Positions 1-7,548 of a stretch of DNA of 13,447 nucleotides are shown in pieces. The notes beneath the pieces are model-generated. The model was not told the DNA's origin. It searched no databases and saw only the letters and a list, made by a program, of their open reading frames with translations. Both the position numbers and the translations under genes were made by a program. Positions within the stretch are counted from its first letter, which is position 1; each line of letters begins with the position of its first letter. The DNA comes from CAZSTA01 sp964609495 [NCBI: uncultured bacterium] (lineage in GTDB: Bacteria; CAZSTA01): the NCBI GenBank assembly GCA_964609495.1, contig CAZSTA010000095.1:1-13447 (forward strand), written 5' to 3'.

Positions 1-27
1 CGAGGGGAGAGGGAACACTGAGATTGA

Positions 28-67
28 ACTAAAGCCCTTTAGTCCCCCCTCCCTTGATGGGAGGGGG
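28..67. repeat. Two adjacent palindromes (REP-like or terminator-like)
   Basis: Two perfect inverted repeats stand side by side. ACTAAAG (28-34) pairs with CTTTAGT (37-43) across a 2-nt spacer. CCCCCTCCC (45-53) pairs with GGGAGGGGG (59-67) across the loop TTGAT. G-rich sequence continues to about 79. It lies downstream of the HicB-like stop codon. No T-run follows the stem on the minus strand, so a classical intrinsic terminator is not well supported. The CCCTCCC-TTGAT-GGGAGGG form resembles dispersed intergenic palindromes, but only one copy is in this window, so repeat status is inferred. Confidence 0.5.
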
Positions 68-115
68 TTAGGGGGAGGGTGATAATTAACAAGATTCTTT
101 GATAGCCTTATTAAT

Positions 116-391
116 TCAGCAAAAACCAAGATGGGGGGGTGATTTAAGGTCAATTCCTGGAATCGGTATATTGATCTCTATGATCTTATCTTCGTAAGAT
201 TTAAGAGCTGGAGGCAAGGGATCTCCATGTTCAATATAGGATTCGATCAGCTTTCTAGCCACATCCTGAGCTATTTCTATAGTCTCCGCTATAGTTCTCC
301 CCTGGGCTAGAAAACCCGGAAGATCAGGACAGGTAGCTAGAAATTCCCCTTCCTCTAGTAGCTCGATCTTAATAGACAGAAGATATTCCAT
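116..391 (-). CDS. HicB-like (UPF0150-type) antitoxin-family protein, no HicA visible
   Basis: The 91-residue protein matches the HicB/UPF0150 pattern: an N-terminal beta-strand (MEYLLSIKIE), the conserved stretch LATCPDLPGFLAQGRT (about residues 18-33), then a helix ending in IESYIEHGDPLPP. There is no C-terminal ribbon-helix-helix or HTH domain, so it is the short form. The ATG start has a good Shine-Dalgarno sequence (GGAGG about 9 nt upstream). HicB proteins normally neutralise the HicA mRNA interferase encoded next to them. The 115 nt downstream encode no HicA, and the upstream neighbour is a lolD remnant, so this is a solitary member or its partner lies elsewhere. A 7-bp G:C homopolymer at 133-139 near the C-terminus could shift the frame. 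It is the complete version of the gene whose first 10 codons are duplicated at 2558-2587. Confidence 0.75.
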   Translation of the reverse strand: MEYLLSIKIELLEEGEFLATCPDLPGFLAQGRTIAETIEIAQDVARKLIESYIEHGDPLPPALKSYEDKIIEINIPIPGIDLKSPPHLGFC

Positions 392-489
392 CTTCTCCCC
401 TCCTATTTCTCCACCTCAAGTTTCCCATCGACTAGGCGAAAAACTCGATCCGATCTGCTTGACAAGGACTCATCATGGGCAGTTGCCAT
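362..489 (-). repeat. Left copy of the lolD-tail/hicB-head junction repeat
   Basis: This segment is a direct repeat of 2558-2684. Read on the minus strand it holds 28 codons of a LolD-type ATPase C-terminus, a TAG stop, a short ribosome-binding spacer, and the first 10 codons of the HicB-like gene. My hand alignment gives about 109 matches over 128 columns with one 1-nt gap. Similarity ends abruptly at the methyltransferase stop codon on one side and after hicB codon 10 on the other. The two copies bracket the methyltransferase gene. Confidence 0.85.
403..489 (-). pseudogene. C-terminal fragment of a second LolD-type ABC ATPase
   Basis: Read on the minus strand from an incidental ATG at 489, this encodes 28 residues ending in [15 protein letters not shown]. 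It aligns with the last 28 residues of the lolD copy at 2598-3284, including the H-loop region (AHDE against THDE). No Walker A, signature or Walker B sequence is present. It begins 2 nt after the methyltransferase stop codon, so it is a truncated relic rather than a gene. About half of the roughly 15 nucleotide differences from the other copy are synonymous third-position changes, so both tails appear to descend from genes that were under protein-level selection. It ends 11 nt before the HicB-like start and supplies that gene's ribosome-binding region. Confidence 0.8.
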
Positions 490-491
490 AT

Positions 492-2516
492 TTAGTTCTC
501 CATTTGGAAGCTTTTAAAAATTTCTTCCATCTCCCGCCTAGCACAAATTTTCATCTCAATTATATCGGAAACTTTCTTTATGATTTCCTCCATGACCTCT
601 CTATCTTTGGGAATTGGTAGCTTAACTTCATATATCCTATTCCCCACGGTGGATATCGTGGCTTGAACAAAAGTTTTTGCTCTTATTTGTCGCTGAACTA
701 TATCTGTATTAAGCAGATAAAGGAGTAAGTAAGAGGGCAATTCTTGCGGTCTTATGCATCTGATTCGTCTAATGTGACTTTGAATCACAATTTTTTTATC
801 AAGTGAAGTTACTATGGCTGTTCGCCCAATGAGAAATGTCCCATCCATAATTAATAAAATATCGTTTTCACGAATATCTTGATTCTTTTTATATCTCTCA
901 TAAACTTCTTCGGGAATACACTTTATAGGATCTATCTTTATTTCCCAGTTAACAATATCAGAGGTTCTGATGAAGGGTATATCCCCCATTCCATAATATT
1001 GTGAACCAACTTCATTTCCTCTCTTTATAGATAATAACCGATTTTCTATTAATTCTTTTATACTTGCTAAGGTATATTTCCCACCCTCTTCTATCTTCTT
1101 TAGTTTCTCTTCTATCTCAGGATCATAGTAATTTGGAATTAGGATAGAGTCTTTAATCTCTGAAAGTTTGACAACAAAGCCCAAATGATCATAATGATAT
1201 AGTCTATTTTCTTTAAACAACCTATATCTTTCGGTTATCTCTGGTAAATCATCATCAATTATTTTATTACCCCTTTCATCCAAAATATACTCACCTCTCC
1301 CATCCATCTGGTAGGCTATTTTACCGTTTTTATCGTGTCCTACTTTATCGGCTATTGCCATAAAGATCTCATAATCTTCTACCGCTGTGTTTGGTTCTTT
1401 CTTTTCTAAAAATAATATGCTCGTTTTGGTATGGGTGCTCGGTAAGAAAGTTTCAGGAGCTAAACTGACTATCGCTAATATTCTCGCTTCCTGCAAAATA
1501 TATTGCAGTATATACCTATCACTTGGATTCCCAAAGATGCCATCGGGAAGAACTATAGCCATTCTCCCGCCAGGTTTTAATAATTGAAGACATCTCTCTA
1601 TAAATAGGATCTGCGGGACCTGCTTTGAAATTATATTTGAACTTTTCCACCTGCCCTGCCTTGCCTTATTCCATTTGTGTCCCAGCATATAATTTTTTAA
1701 AATTTTCCGATCTTCTATCGAAATTCTTGCTCCAAAGGGCGGATTAGTAAGCACAAGGTCAAAACTCCCGTCTTTTATCTTCTCCCTTATTTCCATTGAC
1801 CATGATGAAATGTCAAGTGAATCAGCACAAAAAATATTAGAATGCCCATCTCCAACAATTGACATATATACCTTACATATCTTGGCTAAATCTATCTCCT
1901 TATCAATCCCGAAAATATTGCTAAAGGCTCTTTTCTCATCCAAATAGGCTATGCACTCCACTAAAAAACCTCCCGACCCACAGGCAGGATCAATTATTTT
2001 CTCTGAAGGCTTGGGATCGAGAATTTCCACACACATTTTGACAACATTTCTGGGAGTGAAGAACTGTCCCTTTTCGCCTCTTAATCCAGATCCCCAGAAA
2101 GCTTGAAAAGCCTCACTTATTACATCTCTTTCTGTTTCCAAAAGTCTATAATTCTGAAGTTGGTCCACTACATAAATAATAGATTTATCGTCAAGATACA
2201 ATCTTTCTTCCTTATCAAATACATCTGGGAACCTCTCTTTAACCTCTTCAAATAGGATCTTTATTCTATTTGAAACTTCACATTCTTCTTCATCGGGATA
2301 TATTTTAAACTTAGACTTTTCCTCATTATGCAATTCATCGTAGATTTTACAAAATAGGAGGCGGGTCATCTCAGCTCCAAGTCTCTCTGCCCTGGGTATA
2401 TTACTATTGGTATAAAGATAATAATGAATACGCTTAAAGATCTCGGGAAGACTCGGAAGGAACAACGTAGTTGAGAACAAATCTATCTTATCTGTCGGGT
2501 AATTTCTTTTTGCCAT
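492..2516 (-). CDS. N6-adenine DNA methyltransferase fused to a type I specificity (TRD) domain
   Basis: This 674-residue protein joins a type I HsdM-like methylase to an HsdS-like target-recognition domain. An alpha-helical HsdM N-terminus (about 1-145) is followed by GQFFTP (150-155), the AdoMet-binding motif DPACGSGGF (176-184) and the catalytic NPPF (258-261). After a linker rich in charged residues (about 455-480) comes one TRD-like domain (about 478-640, with IPFIRTSDI and a C-terminal RIYEVKLPIP segment) and a helical tail that may act as the spacer helix. It should bind AdoMet and methylate adenine at a sequence set by its single TRD. No helicase or nuclease domain and no hsdR are present. 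The ATG has AAGGTGA about 7 nt upstream. The gene is visibly more AT-rich than its neighbours and is flanked by diverged direct repeats, both consistent with acquisition. It may be an orphan methylase or part of a system whose other genes are outside the window. Confidence 0.85.
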   Translation of the reverse strand: MAKRNYPTDKIDLFSTTLFLPSLPEIFKRIHYYLYTNSNIPRAERLGAEMTRLLFCKIYDELHNEEKSKFKIYPDEEECEVSNRIKILFEEVKERFPDVFDKEERLYLDDKSIIYVVDQLQNYRLLETERDVISEAFQAFWGSGLRGEKGQFFTPRNVVKMCVEILDPKPSEKIIDPACGSGGFLVECIAYLDEKRAFSNIFGIDKEIDLAKICKVYMSIVGDGHSNIFCADSLDISSWSMEIREKIKDGSFDLVLTNPPFGARISIEDRKILKNYMLGHKWNKARQGRWKSSNIISKQVPQILFIERCLQLLKPGGRMAIVLPDGIFGNPSDRYILQYILQEARILAIVSLAPETFLPSTHTKTSILFLEKKEPNTAVEDYEIFMAIADKVGHDKNGKIAYQMDGRGEYILDERGNKIIDDDLPEITERYRLFKENRLYHYDHLGFVVKLSEIKDSILIPNYYDPEIEEKLKKIEEGGKYTLASIKELIENRLLSIKRGNEVGSQYYGMGDIPFIRTSDIVNWEIKIDPIKCIPEEVYERYKKNQDIRENDILLIMDGTFLIGRTAIVTSLDKKIVIQSHIRRIRCIRPQELPSYLLLYLLNTDIVQRQIRAKTFVQATISTVGNRIYEVKLPIPKDREVMEEIIKKVSDIIEMKICARREMEEIFKSFQMEN

Positions 2517-2533
2517 TATAAGTCACCTTGTTT

Positions 2534-2587
2534 TTATTCTTCAAAGACCACTAAAGCCTCGATCTTAATAGACAAGAGATATTCCAT
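2534..2587 (-). pseudogene. Truncated 5' fragment of the HicB-like gene
   Basis: An ATG 10 nt beyond the lolD stop codon opens a 17-codon frame beginning MEYLLSIKIE, identical in its first 10 residues to the complete HicB-like protein at 116-391. The sequence then diverges (ALVVFEE) and ends at TAA. The methyltransferase ribosome-binding site lies just downstream. The original lolD-hicB gene order appears to have been split here by the methyltransferase segment. The fragment keeps its own Shine-Dalgarno sequence (GAGGA), so it may still be translated as a short leader peptide, possibly coupling translation into the methyltransferase gene. That last point is inference. Confidence 0.75.
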
Positions 2588-2684
2588 CTTCTTCCTCCTA
2601 TTTCTCCGCCACAAGCTTCCCATCCACTAGACGAAAAACCCGATCCGCTCTACTCGACAAAGTCTCATCGTGGGTAGCTACGAT
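2558..2684 (-). repeat. Right copy of the lolD-tail/hicB-head junction repeat
   Basis: This is the partner of the repeat at 362-489. It covers the last 28 codons and stop of lolD, a 10-nt spacer and hicB codons 1-10. The hicB part differs at 2 of 30 positions and the lolD part at about 15 of 84. Together the copies form direct repeats on either side of a segment of about 2.07 kb. Confidence 0.85.
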
Positions 2685-3284
2685 AAAGGTTACCTCTTTG
2701 GAATCAACCAGTTGCCGCATAAGATCATATACGGCCTCGCTAGTGACTTTGTCCAGATTCCCAGTCGGTTCATCGGCTAATACTAAGCTAGGTCGGTTGA
2801 TCAAAGCTCTGGCTAAAGCTACCCTCTGTTGTTCTCCTCCTGATTACTCAGTCGGCTTGTGATAGATCCTCTCTTCCAATCCCACCTCTGTTAGTAATCT
2901 CTTAGCGGAAGGGATTAATTTCTCCCTGTTCCTCTCTCCTCCGATCAAAGCTGGGATCATAACATTTTCCAGGGCATCGAATTCGGGCAGAAGATAATGA
3001 AACTGGAAGACGAAACCTATCGAACGATTCCTAACTTCGGCTCTTTTCCTCTCAGCTAGGGTGAAGATATCCTCACCGTCTAAGATCACCCTCCCCTGGG
3101 TAGGAGTGTCTAACAATCCCAAGAGATGAAGCAAGGTCGATTTTCCTGAGCCAGAAGCTCCGATGACCGCCAGAAGTTCACCTTTGACGACCGTCAAATC
3201 CACTCCTTTCAAGACCGGGATAGGAACTTTGTTATAATAAGTCTTATATAGACTTTCCACCGCTAAGAATTGGGAATTATCCAT
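2598..3284 (-). pseudogene. lolD: LolD-type ABC transporter ATPase interrupted by an in-frame TAA
   Basis: The reading frame gives a 228-codon LolD/MacB-type ATPase of normal length. Walker A GASGSGKST is at 42-50, the Q-loop Gln at 94, the signature SGGEQQ at 148-153, Walker [12 protein letters not shown] at 168-178 and the H-loop His at 205. Codon 147 (2844-2846) is TAA, where relatives usually have Leu (LSGGEQQ), so a TTA-to-TAA change would explain it. Frame and coding quality are intact on both sides. The start is the ATG at 3284, which overlaps the permease stop as ATGGATAA; a GTG 36 nt further upstream is less likely. If the stop is real, the product lacks the signature, Walker B and H-loop and cannot hydrolyse ATP normally. 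It would have energised the adjacent FtsX-domain permease. A sequencing error cannot be excluded. Confidence 0.85.
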
Positions 3285-4440
3285 AGCGTAATATCTCCAC
3301 TGGATCGAAACGAGCCGCACGGCGAGCGGGGAAGATGCTGGCTACAATGCTGACTATCAGCGCGAAGATTACCACATAAGCGAAATCGCTGAACTCCATA
3401 AGAACTGGTAGCGAATCGATATAATATACATCTGTCGGTAACTTAATAAACTGATATTGGGAGAGCAGGACGCAGAGAAGATATCCTCCGGTAACCCCTA
3501 CCGCACAGCCTATGGTACTTGTGATGAATCCCTGCCAAAGAAAGATCAGGGATATGCTCCTCCTCGTGGCTCCCATTGCCTTTAGGATGCCTATCTCCTG
3601 AGATTTCTCCATAACCCGCATAACGAGAGCGTTCGCCATTCCGATAGCCGCGACCACCACCGTGAGAAAGACAACGATGAACATAACATTCTTCTCCAGA
3701 GCTAAAGCGGCCAGGAGATTGCGATTAGTATCCTGCCAAGTGCGCGCCCATAATCTCGTGCGAACTGATATCTCGGTGGCGATAGGTGCTACGTTCTCCG
3801 GATTCCTAACCCTAACTGCTATACCTGAGACTCCCTCTCCATATCCATACAACTGTTGAGCGGCAGCTAAAGAGACAAGAGCTACTCGGCTATCAACTAG
3901 GTAATTGCCCGATTTGAAGAGACCGTCTATTCTTAACTCCGCTATCTGACCGAAAGAGGAAGCGGCTATGATTATATCTCCCTTATCCACCCCTAGAAAT
4001 AGAGCTAGCTCCTCCCCTAAGAAAGCGCTGTTTAAGGACATAGAATCTATATCCCCCTCTACTATGATCTCATCTAAAGAGGTAACATATCTCTCCTGCT
4101 CAGGAACTATACCTCGAATGGCCGCTCCTACCGTCCTTGAACCATAGGAGAACAGAGTATCCTCCATAATATAGGGCGAAGCGGCTACTACTCCCTCTAT
4201 CTCCAGAATCCTCTCCCTCATCACCTCGTAATCCTCGAGAACAACTTGCCTTATAGGAAGGACCTCGATGTGAGGAGTAGCCCCTAGGGTCTTATCGATT
4301 AGATCCTGATTGAAGCCATTGGCTAAGGATAAAACAACTGTGAGAACTATCACTCCGATAGCGACCCCGGAGACGGTGATCAAAGTCTGTTTCTTTCTCG
4401 CTATTAAATGCCGTAAGGCTATATAAAGCTCGAAGCTCAT
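3277..4440 (-). CDS. LolC/LolE/MacB-type ABC transporter permease (FtsX domain)
   Basis: The 387-residue protein has the LolC/E-MacB layout. An N-terminal transmembrane helix (about 20-41) is followed by an extracytoplasmic core (about 45-245) and three C-terminal helices (about 250-272, 298-326 and 352-371) forming the FtsX domain. The segment EKSQEIGILKAMGATRRSI between the second and third helices is a hallmark of the family. The ending PARRAARFDPVEILRYG is also typical. Such permeases move lipoproteins or other hydrophobic or peptide substrates out of the membrane by a mechanotransmission mechanism with a LolD-type ATPase. The ATG overlaps the csaB stop by 4 nt and its own stop overlaps the lolD start by 8 nt, so translation is probably coupled. 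As a single permease it probably works as a homodimer. The substrate is unknown; the neighbours suggest an envelope role. The partner ATPase gene is interrupted. Confidence 0.88.
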   Translation of the reverse strand: MSFELYIALRHLIARKKQTLITVSGVAIGVIVLTVVLSLANGFNQDLIDKTLGATPHIEVLPIRQVVLEDYEVMRERILEIEGVVAASPYIMEDTLFSYGSRTVGAAIRGIVPEQERYVTSLDEIIVEGDIDSMSLNSAFLGEELALFLGVDKGDIIIAASSFGQIAELRIDGLFKSGNYLVDSRVALVSLAAAQQLYGYGEGVSGIAVRVRNPENVAPIATEISVRTRLWARTWQDTNRNLLAALALEKNVMFIVVFLTVVVAAIGMANALVMRVMEKSQEIGILKAMGATRRSISLIFLWQGFITSTIGCAVGVTGGYLLCVLLSQYQFIKLPTDVYYIDSLPVLMEFSDFAYVVIFALIVSIVASIFPARRAARFDPVEILRYG

Positions 4441-5528
4441 CGCTTATTCTCCAATATCTCTAAAACTCGCTTTCCGTCCTCTAAAGCTCTATCGCGAAGA
4501 ATAGAAACTTTATCCCTTAGCTTCCTCTTTATCTCCTCTTTATTATCCCAAGTAGCGAAGATTTTTTCAAGTAGTTTATCCGCATTGATATCTTGTAGAG
4601 GAAGAACTTCCAACTCCAGTTGCGATAGTATCCGTCCAACTTTGGGATCGTAACCTAAGCCTACTGAAGGGACTCCCATAACTCCTGCCATAATTAGAGA
4701 ATGCAACCTCATACCGATCACTAAATCTAACGAACCAATAAGCCTCATCAAATCTCTAGGGTGATAGAATCTATTGAGAACCAAACCCTTATGCCTGAGA
4801 CGAGAGGATAAGCGCTGGCATAATTCTTCGTCATAGGGGAAATGCATAGGGATAAAGATTATATGAGCTTTCCAACGTTCGCTTATATAATCTAAACTAC
4901 GAACTATCGCCTCTTGCAGTTCACCCCTACCTTGAGAGATAAGATGTCGGGGAGCTATCCCTATCAGATGTTCCGAAGCAACCCCAAGTTCCTCCAAAAT
5001 TTGCTCTCCCCTATCTGGAGAAGATGGATTCAGCGCAAAGACCGGATCGGCGCTCACCAAGATCGGAGGAGAATTTACCCCTAAGGAGATAAGATCATCG
5101 CGAGAGGCCGAATCACGAACGGTGATCATATCCATCCGTTTGGCAACAAACTGAACGATAGATCGGCTTAAACTTCTCTGTAATGGTCCCACTCCTTGTC
5201 CATAAAAACCAGTCTTTCTCCCCAACGCTTTAGCTAGCAACATCAGACCAGCATAATAGAAGAGGCTGCGTTGGCTGGTTGAATCCTGAAATAATCCTCC
5301 CCCTCCCGCCAGCACCAGATCCGCCTTCCCGATTTTATCGATGATCTCCAAACTCCGATTGCGTGATAAAGCCTCGATCCCATAATCCTTTTCGGTGTTA
5401 TAAGGATCGGCCGAGAGCGCAGTTACCCTTATATCTGCGTTACGCAAAATATCGCTTATAGAGGCGAGGATAGCCTCATCTCCAGTATTAGCAAAGCCAT
5501 AATATCCCACTAGAAATACATTATACAT
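4437..5528 (-). CDS. csaB: Polysaccharide pyruvyl transferase CsaB
   Basis: The 363-residue protein is full length for CsaB. It carries the N-terminal GYYGFANTGDEAIL motif (8-21), GGGGLFQD (75-82), GQGVGPL (110-116), SADPVFAL (159-166) and the C-terminal nucleotide-binding-fold signature IGMRLHSLIMAG followed by GVPSVGLGYDPKV (271-297). Family members transfer pyruvate from phosphoenolpyruvate to a sugar of the secondary cell-wall polysaccharide, creating the ketal that SLH-domain surface proteins bind. No signal peptide is visible, so it acts in the cytosol or at the inner membrane face. The ATG overlaps the upstream DUF5693 stop by 8 nt (ATGTATAA), and its TGA overlaps the permease start as ATGA. 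Adjacency to a DUF5693-type membrane protein is, to my recollection, a recurring arrangement for csaB. Confidence 0.9.
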   Translation of the reverse strand: MYNVFLVGYYGFANTGDEAILASISDILRNADIRVTALSADPYNTEKDYGIEALSRNRSLEIIDKIGKADLVLAGGGGLFQDSTSQRSLFYYAGLMLLAKALGRKTGFYGQGVGPLQRSLSRSIVQFVAKRMDMITVRDSASRDDLISLGVNSPPILVSADPVFALNPSSPDRGEQILEELGVASEHLIGIAPRHLISQGRGELQEAIVRSLDYISERWKAHIIFIPMHFPYDEELCQRLSSRLRHKGLVLNRFYHPRDLMRLIGSLDLVIGMRLHSLIMAGVMGVPSVGLGYDPKVGRILSQLELEVLPLQDINADKLLEKIFATWDNKEEIKRKLRDKVSILRDRALEDGKRVLEILENKR

Positions 5529-7548
5529 TTCGAAAAGAAAGAGTTTTCCTTATCCTCTTCCGCAAGTTACGTAGCAAGTAGTATATAACTATCAATATCG
5601 CTCCAATTAAAGATCCAAAGATCAAGCCGTAGAAAGTTCTCATCAGAGATAAGATTATCGGAGTATGGAGATGGGTAAAGGTATTGACTATATCAGTCTG
5701 TCCGATCAGACCTATGAGTATTAGGGGTAATACATAATTTCTATCCTTAAGCGCATAAGCGGCGACAGCCAACATAATCGCTGGATGTCCGATCAGAAAT
5801 TCTTTAGAGCGAGGACGAGCAGGTAATGTTCGCTCCAAGAATAGCCTCATCTTCTCCTCTAAATCGAAGACCGGGATATAGGAGAAATTACCAGTTCGGC
5901 TGATGAAGATGAAAGCTACTATACCTATCAATACCACCCAAATTATATGCCTATTTAAAATGGGGCGATTCACCCATTCATCGAGAGCCTCTCCCACCCT
6001 ACCCCTATTCGGAAGATAAAGCTGAATTAGAAATACCGCGATTATCGGGATTATAAAGGATATCTTGACCCCTCGAAATTGATCTATCTTTAGCAAAAAA
6101 TGAGTATCAGTAAGTAGAGCCGCTACGATCAACCCTCCTATCAAGGATACCAAGCTAACTTTAAATAAGATCAGGATCGCCCTACCAATTATCCCTGGAA
6201 GCGTCCTCGATTCCATAGCTATCCTCTCTCTACTCCAAAGGGCTAGAATCGGGAAGAAACAAGCTCCTCCTAGAGCTAAGATCTTCCTCGCCCAACCAAT
6301 CTTACCCACGATAAGAAGAGCTATAAAAGATATTACCGCTAGGATAACTAGGATTATAAGATAGTTTGATGGTAATTCCAGATGTCTATAGAGAAGCATA
6401 CCAGCCGCCACTATTCCCGCGCTTAATATTATCAGATAGATGAGATTCGGATTGAGATCGGTAAAGATGCCTGCCTTCTCTATCACGAATCCTGATTTTC
6501 GTATCGATTTGGTAGTGCTTCGCACATACTCTATATTAAAATCTATCAGATCCTTATTCTCCTCTCCCTCGGGCAAGGACATAAAGGGCCTGATATACAG
6601 AAGTCTGACATTGCGTCCCCAGGCGGCTCCGGTCCAACGAGCAACAGCCCTCGACAAAGATATATTCTCCATCTCCTTCGGCAAAATGCTATGAACACGA
6701 ACTATACCTTGTCCGGACTGCCCCGCTAAATAACCTAATCCCTTCTGCCAGGCTTCCTTCTCCAATAACTCTATTAGACCTATCCTCAGCCCCCTCTCCC
6801 TTAATTTAGTCGAGATAAACGGGAGGAATTCCTTATATCCTAAAACCTCGCTTCCCGCAAAGATGAGGGTTGAAATAGGCTCTATCCCATCTAATTCCGC
6901 AAAGATGAAATTTATATCATCCTCTTTAACATGGAGAGGATTAATAATTCTAGGGACTATTGCCAAGCCCTTATCCTCGGCTAGCTTCATCTCCCTACCG
7001 ATGAATCCCAGACTTATCCCCAGAAGTTCTCTCCTATTCCCAACTACCTCCAGAGCGAAATTCTTCCCATCGCTGAATATCCCCACTTTATCCTCTCCCG
7101 CTCTTCTTCTCAAAGCATCTCTAAGGCGAGGTAATAGATCCTTTCTTTCCGTTAAAATATAGGTATGCGATGGAACTATATCCCCCTCCTTCAACATATC
7201 CTTTAGAAGAGGATTGACCACACCCTCTAGTCGATCGGCATCTATTATATCTTTTCCGGTGATAAAGGTGATCTCAGCCTCGTTAGAAAGAGTTCCCAAA
7301 GTAGTTTCATAGATCGCCAGAGAAGTTATACCTGCCTCTTTAAGACGGGACAAAAATTCTCCCGTATCATATCCAGCTATATCCTCGCATAGCTCTTCTC
7401 CTGCTTGATAATCAAAGGTCAACTCAACCTGATCATTAGCCCTTTCCACCGAGGAACGATCGATCCCGATCCCAACAGCGACTAAAAGGGCTATGAAGAT
7501 AACAGAGGTTAAAATCGCATTAATCCTGCTATTCTTGTTCTTCTTCAC
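5521..7548 (-). CDS. DUF5693-type polytopic membrane protein
   Basis: The 675-residue protein has one N-terminal transmembrane helix (about 11-29), then an extracytoplasmic domain of about 320 residues, then 8-9 hydrophobic segments from about 366 to 660 and a basic C-terminus. A conserved-looking motif in the membrane half, RTGNFSY followed by LPARPRSKEFLIGHP (about 554-590), matches what I recall of DUF5693 proteins. The function is not established. Linkage to csaB suggests a part in making or exporting the pyruvylated wall polysaccharide. The start is GTG at 7548, with GGAGGA about 11 nt upstream; it lies inside the last codons of the preceding gene (20-nt overlap). Family assignment rests on memory of motif and context, not on a search. 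Confidence 0.75.
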   Translation of the reverse strand: MKKNKNSRINAILTSVIFIALLVAVGIGIDRSSVERANDQVELTFDYQAGEELCEDIAGYDTGEFLSRLKEAGITSLAIYETTLGTLSNEAEITFITGKDIIDADRLEGVVNPLLKDMLKEGDIVPSHTYILTERKDLLPRLRDALRRRAGEDKVGIFSDGKNFALEVVGNRRELLGISLGFIGREMKLAEDKGLAIVPRIINPLHVKEDDINFIFAELDGIEPISTLIFAGSEVLGYKEFLPFISTKLRERGLRIGLIELLEKEAWQKGLGYLAGQSGQGIVRVHSILPKEMENISLSRAVARWTGAAWGRNVRLLYIRPFMSLPEGEENKDLIDFNIEYVRSTTKSIRKSGFVIEKAGIFTDLNPNLIYLIILSAGIVAAGMLLYRHLELPSNYLIILVILAVISFIALLIVGKIGWARKILALGGACFFPILALWSRERIAMESRTLPGIIGRAILILFKVSLVSLIGGLIVAALLTDTHFLLKIDQFRGVKISFIIPIIAVFLIQLYLPNRGRVGEALDEWVNRPILNRHIIWVVLIGIVAFIFISRTGNFSYIPVFDLEEKMRLFLERTLPARPRSKEFLIGHPAIMLAVAAYALKDRNYVLPLILIGLIGQTDIVNTFTHLHTPIILSLMRTFYGLIFGSLIGAILIVIYYLLRNLRKRIRKTLSFRNV

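Noticed and set aside
1-115. A hicA gene downstream of hicB
   Set aside because: No frame with HicA features (GSHxxxxH) is present, and the region is palindromic and G-rich.
2844-2846. Selenocysteine or an alternative genetic code at the lolD stop
   Set aside because: The codon is TAA, not TGA. TAA also ends other intact genes here (methyltransferase, DUF5693, permease), so reassignment is unlikely.
3285-3320. GTG start 36 nt upstream for lolD
   Set aside because: It would add residues unlike the family and overlap the permease by 44 nt. The ATG at 3284 with the 8-nt overlap fits the operon pattern.
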